From QVMG01 sp032073245 (lineage in GTDB: Bacteria > Bacteroidota > Bacteroidia > Bacteroidales > Tannerellaceae), in NCBI GenBank assembly GCA_032073245.1, contig DAMANX010000007.1, positions 1 through 64,000 on the forward strand: 64,000 nt of DNA, read 5' to 3'. The notes beneath the pieces were generated by a model. It saw nothing but the letters and a program-made list of their open reading frames with translations, was not told the DNA's origin and did no database searches. How positions within the stretch are numbered: the first letter of the stretch is position 1; each line of letters starts with the position of its first letter. Both the position numbers and the translations under genes were made by a program. Below are positions 28,171-37,678 of the stretch, piece by piece.

Positions 28171-29586
28171 ATGAAGAGAATGATCAGAAACTATATAAAA
28201 CCATTGGTGCTTTTTAGTCTCCTCTTTTGCATGGGGTTGAGTTCCTGCCAGGTGGTAAACAAATTCAAAACCCCGGAAATCGATTCGGATGAATTATACG
28301 GACCGGAGAATTCCCAGGATACGACTACTATAGCTTCAATTCCATGGAGAGATTATTTTACGGATCCATATTTGCAGGCATTCATTCAGGAAGGACTCGA
28401 AAGTAATTACGATATGCGTATCGCCTATACCAGAATCCGGCAGGCGGAAGTAAATCTCAATATTGCTCGTTTGGCTTATTTCCCTTCGGCTGCACTGACC
28501 GGACAAGTACAACAAAATCGGATAAGTGTGAAAAATGGGGAGAAAGATGTACTGGGAAATGCGACTAATCAATTTTCGTTAGGAATTGCTGTTCAATGGG
28601 AAGCAGATATCTGGGGAAAGATCAACAGACAAGGACGTGCAAAATATGCACAATACCTGAATTCTCAGGCATATCGTAATCTGATACAGACATCACTTAT
28701 TGCTAATATTGCTACAAGTTACTATTCATTGCTGGCACTCGATGAGCAATTGAGAGTAACTCAGGAAACCGTTGAATTGCTGAAAGAAAGTACAAAAACA
28801 ATGGAAGCCATGATGGCTGCAGGATTGTTAAATGGAGCAGCGGTGGAGCAAAGCAAAGGATTATTGTATAATACTCAGGTGAGTATACCGACGCTGGAAA
28901 TACAAATCCGGAAGCTGGAAAATTCTTTATCCGTTATGCTGGGAAGAAAACCAGGGCCGATTCTCCGTTATACATTAGATAATCAGACAGTGCCAGCTAG
29001 TTTGGAATACGGGATCCCAGCGCAGATGTTAGCCAAACGCCCTGATGTTCGCCAGGCGGAATATGCATTCCGTGCTGCTTTTGAAATGACAAATGTGGCT
29101 CAGGCATCTCTATATCCTTCTATTACCTTGAGCTCAGGTTCAATGATCGGATATGGAGCAGCTTCATTGAGCAACTTCTTCAAACCTGAGCATTTGTTTG
29201 CTAATATAATCGGTGGGCTCACTCAGCCTCTTTTTGCACGTGGCCAATTGTTGGGGCAGGTGAAAATTGCAAAAGCACAACAGGAAGAAGCTTTACTTGG
29301 TTTCGAAAAGGCTGTTTTAAATGCAGGCCAGGAAATAGCAGATATTCTTTTCACTTTTGATTCATCCCTAAAAAAGAATCAATACCGTGAACAGCAGATC
29401 GAATCTCTTGACAAAGCAGTTTATTACACTCAGAGGTTATTAACTGCCGGTGAAGCTAATTATACCGAGGTGTTGAATGCGCAACAAAGCCTTTTGCAGG
29501 CTCAATTGGGACAGGTTAGCGATAAGCTGGAACAGCTTCAGGCAACAGTTAATCTATACCGTGCTTTAGGTGGAGGTATTGAATAA
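28171..29586 (+). CDS. TolC/OprM-like outer-membrane efflux channel lipoprotein
   Basis: A 471-residue outer-membrane factor (NodT/OprM family) with lipobox cysteine in GLSSCQVV and two OEP repeats of long helices (about 60-255 and 270-465). LAKRPDVRQAEYAFRAAF is the family landmark. It completes the pump, starting three bases after the permease stop. A Rho-independent terminator follows at 29781. Confidence 0.93.
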   Translation: MKRMIRNYIKPLVLFSLLFCMGLSSCQVVNKFKTPEIDSDELYGPENSQDTTTIASIPWRDYFTDPYLQAFIQEGLESNYDMRIAYTRIRQAEVNLNIARLAYFPSAALTGQVQQNRISVKNGEKDVLGNATNQFSLGIAVQWEADIWGKINRQGRAKYAQYLNSQAYRNLIQTSLIANIATSYYSLLALDEQLRVTQETVELLKESTKTMEAMMAAGLLNGAAVEQSKGLLYNTQVSIPTLEIQIRKLENSLSVMLGRKPGPILRYTLDNQTVPASLEYGIPAQMLAKRPDVRQAEYAFRAAFEMTNVAQASLYPSITLSSGSMIGYGAASLSNFFKPEHLFANIIGGLTQPLFARGQLLGQVKIAKAQQEEALLGFEKAVLNAGQEIADILFTFDSSLKKNQYREQQIESLDKAVYYTQRLLTAGEANYTEVLNAQQSLLQAQLGQVSDKLEQLQATVNLYRALGGGIE

Positions 29587-29603
29587 AATTAGATATTAGA
29601 AAG

Positions 29604-29760
29604 AGAGTGTCAAAAGTAGGAAATTTAAAATTGAACACAGAGGCACAGAGAACACAGAGTTTTTAATTTGCTGATATTTAATATTATAAAAATCTCTGTG
29701 TTCTCTGTGTCTCTGTGTTTATATCTAAAAATAACTCATAATCTACTTTTGAAGCACCCT
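29604..29760. repeat. Palindromic dispersed element, copy A
   Basis: About 157 bases with outer inverted ends (GTGTCAAAAGT and ACTTTTGAAGCACCC) and an inner stem made of 8-9 base repeats (ACACAGAG/GCACAGAGA/ACACAGAG against CTCTGTGT/TCTCTGTGT/CTCTGTGT). A second, clearly homologous copy is at 63553-63702. It encodes nothing and looks like a miniature inverted-repeat or REP-like unit. It lies downstream of the efflux operon and upstream of rex. Confidence 0.85.
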
Positions 29761-29780
29761 ATTTAATAACCAAATCTATT

Positions 29781-29808
29781 TCCTGCATTGAATGCAGGAT
29801 TTTTTTTG
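29781..29808 (+). terminator. Rho-independent terminator after the efflux operon
   Basis: TCCTGC and GCAGGA arms (extendable to nine bases, TCCTGCATT/AATGCAGGA) are followed by eight T. It lies after the palindromic element and before the rex promoter region. Confidence 0.8.
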
Positions 29809-29872
29809 CTTAGAAATCAGTGGAACCAAGTTAAATAATACTTATATAATATGTAGAGCTACAAAAAAATTT

Positions 29873-29880
29873 TACTTTTG
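29873..29880 (+). promoter_or_regulatory. Candidate -7 element for rex
   Basis: TACTTTTG matches TAnnTTTG, 45 bases before the rex start codon. No -33 TTTG at the usual spacing was found. Confidence 0.35.
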
Positions 29881-29925
29881 TAAGTCACTTTATATAAACT
29901 GAATAAATGAACACTAATAAAAGCT

Positions 29926-30576
29926 ATGGCGAATGATGATGTGAAACAGGCTTGGAAGGTTCCGGAACCAACATTAAGACGGTTGCCGTGGTATCTGGCC
30001 TTTATCAGATTGTTAAAGGGGAGAGGAGAGACTTTTGTTTCTTCTACACAGATCGCAAAAGAGATCAATGTGGATGCCAGCCAGGTAGCGAAAGATCTGT
30101 CGTATGTAAATATCTCAGGTAAGACTCGTGTGGGGTATGAGATAAATGTACTTATAGATGTTTTGGAGAATTTTTTGGGTTTTACTGCACAACATAAAGC
30201 TTTTATATTTGGAGTAGGTAGTTTAGGTGGAGCTTTATTGCATGATTCCGGCCTTAATCAATATGGAGTGGAGGTTATTGCCGGATTTGATGTAAAGAAA
30301 GAACTTGCGGGAAAGGTGATAAATGGCATTCCTGTCTATCATCTCAGTGAATTTCTGACACAACAAAAGAAATTAAAAGCAACCATAGGTATTATAACGG
30401 TTCCAGTTGAAAACGCACAGGAGATAACCGATCAGGTGATAGCAGGAGGAATCAAGGCATTGTGGAATTTTACTCCTTTTCGCATACGTGTGCCGGAACA
30501 TATAGTAGTACAGAACACTTCTTTATATGCTCATTTAGCGGTTATGTATAACCGGCTGAATTCACTCAACCAGTAA
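29926..30576 (+). CDS. rex: Redox-sensing transcriptional repressor Rex
   Basis: A 216-residue cytosolic repressor that senses the NADH/NAD+ ratio. The N-terminal winged helix (PEPTLRRLPWYLAFI; INVDASQVAKDLSYV, about 8-75) is followed by a Rossmann domain with FIFGVGSLGGALL (about 88-100) and the C-terminal swap helix. In anaerobes Rex represses fermentation and NADH-oxidising genes when NADH is low. A nearby Rex operator was not identified by eye. Confidence 0.93.
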   Translation: MANDDVKQAWKVPEPTLRRLPWYLAFIRLLKGRGETFVSSTQIAKEINVDASQVAKDLSYVNISGKTRVGYEINVLIDVLENFLGFTAQHKAFIFGVGSLGGALLHDSGLNQYGVEVIAGFDVKKELAGKVINGIPVYHLSEFLTQQKKLKATIGIITVPVENAQEITDQVIAGGIKALWNFTPFRIRVPEHIVVQNTSLYAHLAVMYNRLNSLNQ

Positions 30577-30580
30577 ACCA

Positions 30581-31195
30581 ATGAAGATTATTGCTGTAGG
30601 AATGAATTATGCCTCTCACAATAAAGAGATGCATCATTCGTTAGAGTTAGCGGAGCCGACTATCTTTATGAAGTCCGATTCTTCTCTGCTCAAGGATGGA
30701 AAGCCTTTTTTTATTCCTGATTTTTCACAACAGATAGAGTATGAGACAGAGTTGGTTGTTAAGATCTGTCGACTTGGTAAAAATATTGCAGAACGATTTG
30801 CGCATCGTTATTACGATGAAGTAACTGTTGGTATAGATTTTACGGCACGTGACCTTCAACGTAGTCTACGGGAAAAGGGATTGCCGTGGGAACTCAGTAA
30901 AGCGTTTGATCATTCTGCTGTAATCGGTTCTTTTGTACCGCTGAGTGAAATTGGAGAACTAAACAACCTTCCCTTTCATTTGGAAATAAATGAAACAATA
31001 GTACAAAAGGGAAATACAGCAGATATGCTTTATGATGTAGATCGGCTCATTGCCTATGTGAGTCGTTTTTTTACACTTAAAATAGGTGATTTGATTTATA
31101 CCGGTACACCAGCCGGTGTGGGCCCTGTCAGGATAGATGATCATCTGACGGGTTTTATAGGTGATAGAAAGTTATTGGACTTTTATATTAAATAA
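30581..31195 (+). CDS. Fumarylacetoacetate hydrolase family enzyme
   Basis: A 204-residue cytosolic FAH-fold enzyme. The acidic metal ligands are visible in YETELVVKICR and in VGIDFTARDLQ, and the C-terminus has the family motif GDLIYTGTPAGVGPV. Likely activities are acylpyruvate hydrolysis or oxaloacetate decarboxylation/tautomerisation, which cannot be separated from sequence. It follows rex by four bases and may be co-transcribed with it. Confidence 0.88.
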   Translation: MKIIAVGMNYASHNKEMHHSLELAEPTIFMKSDSSLLKDGKPFFIPDFSQQIEYETELVVKICRLGKNIAERFAHRYYDEVTVGIDFTARDLQRSLREKGLPWELSKAFDHSAVIGSFVPLSEIGELNNLPFHLEINETIVQKGNTADMLYDVDRLIAYVSRFFTLKIGDLIYTGTPAGVGPVRIDDHLTGFIGDRKLLDFYIK

Positions 31196-31200
31196 ATGAA

Positions 31201-31283
31201 GAATGAAAAGAAAAGTGAAAAGTGAAAAATGAAAGGTAAGAAATATCTTTTACGTTTTCACTTTTCACTATTCACTTTTCTTT
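31201..31283 (+). repeat. Heptamer inverted repeat in the porU leader (TTTTCAC type)
   Basis: The left arm contains GAAAAGT/GAAAAGT/GAAAAAT/GAAAGGT in 7-base steps (about 31212-31239). The right arm (31254-31283) is the pyrimidine-rich complement with TTTTCAC/TTTTCAC/TATTCAC/TTTTC. The right arm ends about 22 bases before the porU ATG at 31306. The construction matches the elements at 7878, 8811/8985, 34777 and 41468, with a different heptamer. Confidence 0.8.
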
Positions 31284-31305
31284 CTTGCAAGGAAGAAAGA
31301 AAAAT

Positions 31306-34300
31306 ATGTTACGATATATCTATGTGTTTTTACTCATTTGTGGTATTAGCTTTCTGGCTAATGCCCAGAATCAGTATGCGGCTCAGTCTGTAATGAATAC
31401 TGGAAAATGGGTGAAAATAGAAGTGGGAGAGACTGGTATTTATAAACTGACACATGCAGATATCCGAAAGATGGGATTTGATGATCCGGAAAAGGTATCT
31501 GTTTACGGATATGGAGGCTGGCCGCTGGATGAGGATTTTTCTAAACCTTTCATTGATGATTTGCCTTCAGTTCCGGTTTGGAAGGGAAGTGACCATATTC
31601 TTTTCTATGGGCGTGGAGTTGTAAAGTGGGAATATGATACATCCGATTCAAGAAATCCACATTTTGTCCATACCAATAATCCGTATTCATCAAAAGCATA
31701 CTATTTCCTGAGCGATGTGGAAGCACCTCGTGAGATGAGCACTGCCCCATCTGTTTCTAATAATGCAGCATTGGTTATCAATACGTATGATGACTATATG
31801 GTTCATGAAAAAGAATTGGTTTCGCTCAATAAATCCGGACGTGAGTTATTTGGAGAATCTTTAGAAGGATCCTCTTCTTCTATTTCCGTAAATTTCCCAT
31901 CTCTTACGGGGATTACGGATGAAGATGGTGTAGTAACTATGCGCTTCGTTGCACGTGCAACAGGAAATACAGGAAGAGCTTCTTTAGTCATAGATGGTAA
32001 TGAATTTATGGCTCTCACAATACCCATTGTAGGAAGTAGTAGCATTGATAGCTATACAAAGGCACGTGCAGTTGAATTGTCAAAGGTCTGGTCGGGTGAA
32101 AAGAAAGAAAATATCGCTATGCAAGTGTCTTATAATAGAACATCACATAAGAATGTTCATCTCGATTATATTCGCTTACAAGTGAAACGGGAACTACGGC
32201 CTTATGGTTCTTTTACTCTCTTTCGTAATACCCGGTCAATAAATAATATTTCCCGGTTTGTTATACAGGGAGCTAATGCTCAAACTAAGGTTTTTGATGT
32301 AACAGATCCGGCAAATCCCCGGCTTCAGGATGCGGCTTTGAATGGTTCAGAATTATCTTTTACGATCGAAGCTGGTGCTTTAAGGGAATTTGCTTTGGTA
32401 CAAACGGATAATGCCGGTTTTGGTACTCCTGTAAAAGTGGAAGATATAGCGAATCAAGATTTACATGCATTGGGACAAACGGATATGGTAATTATTTCTC
32501 AGCCTGCGTTACGCTCACAGGCTGAACGTTTGGCGGAAGTACACCGTGAAAGAGATGGACTCACCGTCGAGGTAATAGACCCTATGCTTATATACAATGA
32601 ATTCTCAAGTGGAACACCGGATGCTACTGCCTATCGCCGTTTGATGAAAATGTTTTATGATCGGGCAGCTAATGAAGCTGAACGTCCCAAATTCCTGCTT
32701 CTATTTGGAGATGGAGTATATGATAACCGTGGGTTATCTAGTGAGGTCAAGACTGTGTTCCCATCTGATAAAATACATAAACAGCTATTGCTTACCTATC
32801 AGTCTGTAAATTCTCTGGATATGGATTCCTATGTGACAGATGATTATTTTGGTTTTTTGAATAATACCAATGATTATACCAGTCAACCTATTTACCGATG
32901 GAAAATAGATTTAGGAATAGGCCGTTTACCTATACGAAGTGAATCGGAAGCCCGGAATGCGGTTGATAAAATCATAGGCTATATGGATAATAAACAACCG
33001 GGAGCCTGGAAAAATGCACTTTGTTTTGTGGGTGATGATGGAAATAGTACGGATAGGTTTAATGTGAGCCACATGAGCCAGGCTAATAGATTGGCAGATT
33101 CGGTAGAGGAAAATAATCCGGAATTCCTGGTTAATAAAGTACTTTTTGATGCTTACAAAAAAGACTTCTCTGGTATTGCTACTTATCCGGATGTTCGTAA
33201 TCGTATTCAACAATTGCTAAAAAGTGGTTTATTATTGATAAATTACACAGGCCATGGAGATACCGAATCATGGAGTGATGAGAAAGTTATGACTCAAACG
33301 GATATATCTCTGGCAAATTATACACGCTTGCCTTTATGGGTGACGGCAACCTGTGACTTCACCCGTTTTGATGCAATGTCGACTTCTGCTGGTGAACAGG
33401 TATTTCTTAATAAAACGAGTGGTGGTATTGGTTTGTTTACTACAACTCGTGTCGTTTTTTCAGATCCGAACTTCCGGTTGAATCAACAGTTGATTAACCA
33501 CCTCTTTGATAAAAAGAATGGTAAACGGTTGACCTTGGGAGAGGTTTTGCGAGAAACTAAAAATAGTAGCAATCTTGCTTATGATGCCAATAAACTAAAC
33601 TTTATTTTGATTGGTGATCCGGCATTACGGTTGGCATATCCTGATTATGAAATGAAGGTGACTTCTGTAAATGGGCAACCAATAGGAGAGAAGCCATTCA
33701 ATTTTCAAGCACTTCAAGAGATAACCATTGAAGGTGAAGTTTTGGATCCTTCAGGTAACCGCGCTACTGATTTTAACGGAACGGTGAATCCAACGGTTCT
33801 TGATAGTAGGGTGGAATTACAAACACTTGATAACAATCGAGTAGATACGGTTCTAGCTTTCAAAGACTATCCTAATACTTTATTTATAGGGAATGATAAG
33901 GTAGAAAATGGTATTTTCCGTTTTTCATTTATGGTTCCAAAAGATATATCTTACTCCAATGATTTTGGGAAAATGAATCTTTATGCATCTGATGAAGATT
34001 CAGGTTTGGAGGCTCAGGGTAATTTCCAACATTTTACTGTTGGAGGAACAAATCCTAATCCCGTGGAAGATAATGAAGGGCCGGAAATTCGCCGCTATTA
34101 TCTAAATGACACTACATTTACAAGTGGCGATAGAGTGAATACAACCCCTTTATTTGTTGCCGATCTCTGGGATCAGAGTGGAGTAAATATAAGTGGAAGC
34201 AGTATTGGGCATGATGTAATGCTGATCATTGATGGTAATTCTGCATTAAGTTACAACCTGAATAGTTATTACGAAAATATTCCCGATAAAAAGGGAGAGG

Positions 34301-34737
34301 GTAGAGTTATTTTCTCTATTCCATCTTTATCCCCAGGTGAGCATAAGGCTGAATTTATTGTCTGGGATATTCATAATAATTCTTCAAGGGAAAGTTTTAC
34401 ATTTGAAGTTGTAGAAGGATTAAAGCCGGTTTTATCCGAAATATATGCAACACCCAATCCGGCACGTGAACAGGTAGAATTCCGCCTTTTGCATAATCGC
34501 CCGGAATCTTTTATGACAGTTACCATAAAGGTATATAATATGGCCGGGCGTTTGCTTTGGCAGCACGAAGAACAAGGTTCCTCTGAGTTGTTTAAAAATT
34601 ATATCGTATCCTGGGATCTTAACGGAAGCCAGGGAACCCGTTTGTTGCCAGGCGTCTATGTCTATCGCGCTACAGTGAAAACAGATCGTTCCAAAGAGGC
34701 AACTAAGGGGAATAAATTAATTATCCTTGCACAATAA
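31306..34737 (+). CDS. porU: Type IX secretion system sortase PorU
   Basis: A 1143-residue C25-family cysteine protease that removes the C-terminal signal of T9SS cargo and attaches it to A-LPS on the cell surface. The catalytic residues are visible as His650 (NYTGHGDTES) and Cys683 (TATCDFTRFD). Length and layout match Porphyromonas PorU: signal peptide ending LANAQ, N-terminal domains, the peptidase domain (about 420-790), then beta-sandwich domains and a T9SS C-terminal domain (TPNPAREQVEF ... LLPGVYVYRATV). I chose the ATG at 31306; a TTG at 31285 is in frame. porV follows directly, as in Porphyromonas gingivalis. Confidence 0.94.
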   Translation: MLRYIYVFLLICGISFLANAQNQYAAQSVMNTGKWVKIEVGETGIYKLTHADIRKMGFDDPEKVSVYGYGGWPLDEDFSKPFIDDLPSVPVWKGSDHILFYGRGVVKWEYDTSDSRNPHFVHTNNPYSSKAYYFLSDVEAPREMSTAPSVSNNAALVINTYDDYMVHEKELVSLNKSGRELFGESLEGSSSSISVNFPSLTGITDEDGVVTMRFVARATGNTGRASLVIDGNEFMALTIPIVGSSSIDSYTKARAVELSKVWSGEKKENIAMQVSYNRTSHKNVHLDYIRLQVKRELRPYGSFTLFRNTRSINNISRFVIQGANAQTKVFDVTDPANPRLQDAALNGSELSFTIEAGALREFALVQTDNAGFGTPVKVEDIANQDLHALGQTDMVIISQPALRSQAERLAEVHRERDGLTVEVIDPMLIYNEFSSGTPDATAYRRLMKMFYDRAANEAERPKFLLLFGDGVYDNRGLSSEVKTVFPSDKIHKQLLLTYQSVNSLDMDSYVTDDYFGFLNNTNDYTSQPIYRWKIDLGIGRLPIRSESEARNAVDKIIGYMDNKQPGAWKNALCFVGDDGNSTDRFNVSHMSQANRLADSVEENNPEFLVNKVLFDAYKKDFSGIATYPDVRNRIQQLLKSGLLLINYTGHGDTESWSDEKVMTQTDISLANYTRLPLWVTATCDFTRFDAMSTSAGEQVFLNKTSGGIGLFTTTRVVFSDPNFRLNQQLINHLFDKKNGKRLTLGEVLRETKNSSNLAYDANKLNFILIGDPALRLAYPDYEMKVTSVNGQPIGEKPFNFQALQEITIEGEVLDPSGNRATDFNGTVNPTVLDSRVELQTLDNNRVDTVLAFKDYPNTLFIGNDKVENGIFRFSFMVPKDISYSNDFGKMNLYASDEDSGLEAQGNFQHFTVGGTNPNPVEDNEGPEIRRYYLNDTTFTSGDRVNTTPLFVADLWDQSGVNISGSSIGHDVMLIIDGNSALSYNLNSYYENIPDKKGEGRVIFSIPSLSPGEHKAEFIVWDIHNNSSRESFTFEVVEGLKPVLSEIYATPNPAREQVEFRLLHNRPESFMTVTIKVYNMAGRLLWQHEEQGSSELFKNYIVSWDLNGSQGTRLLPGVYVYRATVKTDRSKEATKGNKLIILAQ

Positions 34738-34776
34738 AGTTGCTATTAATCAGTTTATACATTTAATGATTAACGT

Positions 34777-34821
34777 ATAGAAGTTAGAGATAATTTTTTT
34801 CTACTTCTAACTACTTACTCC
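34777..34821 (+). repeat. Imperfect heptamer inverted repeat in the porV leader
   Basis: TAGAAGTTAGAGATAA (34777-34792) faces CTACTTCTAACTACTTACTCC (34801-34821), a CTACTAA-like run in roughly 7-base steps that ends 15 bases before the porV ATG. The pairing is weaker than in the other elements (a core of about nine bases with slippage). TAATGATTAACG at 34765-34776 echoes the heptamer of the gmk leader. Confidence 0.55.
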
Positions 34822-34836
34822 AACAATAAAAAGATT

Positions 34837-36039
34837 ATGATGAAAGTTTCTCGATTAGGTGTTTGCCTGTTGATATGTGGTATGGCAATGATGTTTACAT
34901 CTCTTCAAGCACAAACTGATCCTACTGATTTGAAGAAAGAATTCGCACCTATAAGTACAGCAGTACCTTCCCTTTCAATCGCACCTGATGCCCGTGGGGG
35001 TGCCATGGGTGATAATGGGGTCGCTACTACTCCCGACGTGAATGCTCAATATTGGAATGCAGCAAAAAATGCGTTTCAATTTAGTAAAGCAGGAGTTTCT
35101 CTTTCTTATACTCCCTGGCTACGCAAATTAGTTAACGATGTAGCTTTAGTATATTTATCCGGATATTATAAATTAGGTGATAGCGATTTACAGGCTATTG
35201 GGGCTTCCGTACGTTACTTCTCATTAGGTGAGGTAGTCGATAAGACAGGTGAATATGGAGGAATCGGTACTGTGATCAATCCTTATGAAATGGCTATTGA
35301 TGTGAGTTATAGCCGTAAACTTTCGGAATCATTTGGTATGGGAGTAACCATGCGCTATATTCGTTCCGATATGAATGCCCAGTCTGATAGTGAAATGCAA
35401 CCCGATGGTGCTTTTGCAGCAGACATCTCTGGTTATGGAGAGAAATATGTCATTTTGGGAAATAGCGAAAGTTTGTGGAGTTACGGATTTAATATATCTA
35501 ATGTCGGCTCCAAAATCTCTTATGATGGTGGAATGAAAAACCAGTTCCTTCCGGCTAAATTATCGCTAGGTACAGGTTTGTTGTATCCCCTGGATGACTA
35601 TAACCGTATTGGTGTATATGTAGATCTTAGTAAATATCTGGTGCCAAGTGAACCAACCCTTTTAGGAACAACAGATGAAGATAAGCAAAACTACGAAGAT
35701 GCAAAAGTCGAATATAATGATATGGGAGCTATTGCAGGTGTCTTCAAGTCTTTTCATGATTCACCCCAGGGGTTTAGTGGCGAGCTCAAAGAAATAATGG
35801 CTTCGATAGGGGTAGAGTATGGATACAATGATCAGTTCTTCCTGCGTGGTGGTTACTACTATGAAAATCAGGACATGGGAAATCGTAAATATTTTTCATT
35901 TGGTGCCGGTTTCAAAATGAGTGTATTCCAGTTGGATGCTGCTTATCTTGTAAGTACTGCTCCTAGTAACCCGTTAGACCAGACGCTTCGCTTTTCACTC
36001 TCCTTTGATATGGATGGATTGAGGAATTTATTCAGATAA
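34837..36039 (+). CDS. porV: Type IX secretion outer-membrane shuttle protein PorV (LptO)
   Basis: A 400-residue outer-membrane beta-barrel of the FadL-like PorV family, with a signal peptide ending LQAQ and the early conserved run SIAPDARGGAMGDNGVA. PorV collects cargo from the T9SS translocon and delivers it to PorU. It ends in a C-terminal aromatic barrel signal (FSFDMDGLRNLFR). It lies 99 bases after porU with its own repeat-rich leader, so it may be regulated separately. Two ATG codons are adjacent at 34837 and 34840. Confidence 0.93.
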   Translation: MMKVSRLGVCLLICGMAMMFTSLQAQTDPTDLKKEFAPISTAVPSLSIAPDARGGAMGDNGVATTPDVNAQYWNAAKNAFQFSKAGVSLSYTPWLRKLVNDVALVYLSGYYKLGDSDLQAIGASVRYFSLGEVVDKTGEYGGIGTVINPYEMAIDVSYSRKLSESFGMGVTMRYIRSDMNAQSDSEMQPDGAFAADISGYGEKYVILGNSESLWSYGFNISNVGSKISYDGGMKNQFLPAKLSLGTGLLYPLDDYNRIGVYVDLSKYLVPSEPTLLGTTDEDKQNYEDAKVEYNDMGAIAGVFKSFHDSPQGFSGELKEIMASIGVEYGYNDQFFLRGGYYYENQDMGNRKYFSFGAGFKMSVFQLDAAYLVSTAPSNPLDQTLRFSLSFDMDGLRNLFR

Positions 36040-36040
36040 T

Positions 36041-36520
36041 ATGAGAATCAGAGTAGGGTTCGGATATGATGTCCATACGCTTGTGCCCAATCGTGATTTA
36101 TGGCTAGGAGGGATATTGATTCCCCATACTACAGGGCTTTTGGGGCATAGTGATGCAGATGTTCTGATACATGCCATTTGCGATGCTTTATTAGGAGCGG
36201 CCAATATGCGGGATATCGGCTACCATTTTCCTGATACTGCCGGAGAATACAAAGATATCGATAGTAAGATCTTATTACGGCAAACTATGGAATTAATCCG
36301 AAAAGCCGGATATGAATTAGGTAATATTGATGCCACGATTGCCGCCGAACGTCCAAAACTTAATCCTCATATACCTTCCATGCAGGAAACATTGGCTCAA
36401 GTGATGAATGTTTCAAAAGAAGATATTTCAATCAAAGCAACTACTTCTGAAAAACTAGGTTTTGTTGGCCGTCAGGAAGGTATAGCAGCCTATGCAACCG
36501 TACTTATAGAACGTTTATAA
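36041..36520 (+). CDS. ispF: 2-C-methyl-D-erythritol 2,4-cyclodiphosphate synthase
   Basis: A 159-residue cytosolic enzyme of the MEP isoprenoid pathway. The Asp and His metal ligands sit in GYDVHTL (Asp10, His12), and the conserved GHSDADVLIHAICDALLGA and GYHFPDT runs follow. The length is typical. It starts one base after the porV stop, so it is probably co-transcribed. It is convergent with the cobalamin operon. Confidence 0.96.
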   Translation: MRIRVGFGYDVHTLVPNRDLWLGGILIPHTTGLLGHSDADVLIHAICDALLGAANMRDIGYHFPDTAGEYKDIDSKILLRQTMELIRKAGYELGNIDATIAAERPKLNPHIPSMQETLAQVMNVSKEDISIKATTSEKLGFVGRQEGIAAYATVLIERL

Positions 36521-36555
36521 TATTTTCTTAATAGATATAAATAGTAGAGACAAGG

Positions 36556-37674
36556 CTATTCCTCCATTTGTTTGTAGTATCGTGGTGTATAGTCCGGTAA
36601 AAGTTCCGGATGAAAAATCCTTACAAAGTCTTTTAGTAAATAATCAGGATGTATCGGGAATTCTTCATAGTAAGGCACAATACCAGTATTACATCCGAAT
36701 ATAGTATGGTTTTTAAATGCATCGAAATTTTCATAAGGTGTATATTCCGCACGTAATTCTTTGTAGGTCATATCTTCTGCCTGGTTATATTTTACCAGCC
36801 AGAAATCAGCATGAATAGCCCGATCAAAGACTGATTCGAAAGCCATTGGAGTACTTCCGGCTCCCGGAATATCATCAAAAATATAATTTGCACCGGCATC
36901 AGCAAATAAATGTGCTATATAACTATCCCCGGTCGGTACATACCATGATGATCCGAACTTTTTTTCAGAAACAACAGTAGGACGTTTTTCGACGCCAGAC
37001 ACCATTTCTTTTAATTCAAGATAATTTAGTTCAGTCTCTCTGAATAAGGAGTCTGCTACATTTTGTTTATTGAAAAGTAAACCATAAAAGCGTATCCATT
37101 CGGTACGTCCCAGAGGTAGTGATTCCATATAGTCTGCCCCTTCAATAATAGGAATCCCTATCTTTTCTACCGGGCCATAATTGCTATTCTGAAAAGGAGA
37201 AGCAATAACATATTCGGCACCTATCTCAATCATTTTCTCAACGTTCGGAGAAGTAGATTCGCCAAGATCAGCAATTCGTCCTTCAAGTATGCCTTGCTGT
37301 ATACCCGGAGTATCCATATAACGAGGTTCACACACACCAATAATCTTATCTGTTTCTCCCAGCATATCAACTATGGCTGCATGTACCGAAGTATAGACAA
37401 CAACGTTTTGGAGTGGAACGCGAACCACTGTCCCGGCAGGCAGATTGCCGGGAAGTGGTTGGTCGCGCCCTACCAGTATATATCTTTGTAATAATTGTCC
37501 TTTCTCCCAGGGGTCGTTTATTTCGACAATACTATAGTCTTTGAAATGTTGTACTTCTAAACCACGAGCATATCGAATTGTATCCGAAGCTATTGCTTCT
37601 GATGAAGTTTGCTTACTTGTGTGTCCACATGAGATAAACAAGCAAAAAAAGAATAGGGAGAGAAGGTATTTCAT
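36556..37674 (-). CDS. BtuF-like cobalamin/siderophore ABC substrate-binding lipoprotein
   Basis: A 372-residue periplasmic binding lipoprotein (lipobox LFISCGHTS) with the two-lobe TroA/BtuF fold, seen in VYTSVHAAIVDMLGETDKIIGV and IEIGAEYVIASPFQNS. The linked BtuB- and BtuG-like genes and the B12 riboswitch upstream indicate cobalamin as ligand, delivered to a BtuCD importer that is not in this window. The ATG at 37674 begins the lipoprotein signal; an in-frame upstream start at 37725 would overlap the preceding gene. Confidence 0.85.
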   Translation of the reverse strand: MKYLLSLFFFCLFISCGHTSKQTSSEAIASDTIRYARGLEVQHFKDYSIVEINDPWEKGQLLQRYILVGRDQPLPGNLPAGTVVRVPLQNVVVYTSVHAAIVDMLGETDKIIGVCEPRYMDTPGIQQGILEGRIADLGESTSPNVEKMIEIGAEYVIASPFQNSNYGPVEKIGIPIIEGADYMESLPLGRTEWIRFYGLLFNKQNVADSLFRETELNYLELKEMVSGVEKRPTVVSEKKFGSSWYVPTGDSYIAHLFADAGANYIFDDIPGAGSTPMAFESVFDRAIHADFWLVKYNQAEDMTYKELRAEYTPYENFDAFKNHTIFGCNTGIVPYYEEFPIHPDYLLKDFVRIFHPELLPDYTPRYYKQMEE

Positions 37675-37678
37675 TTTG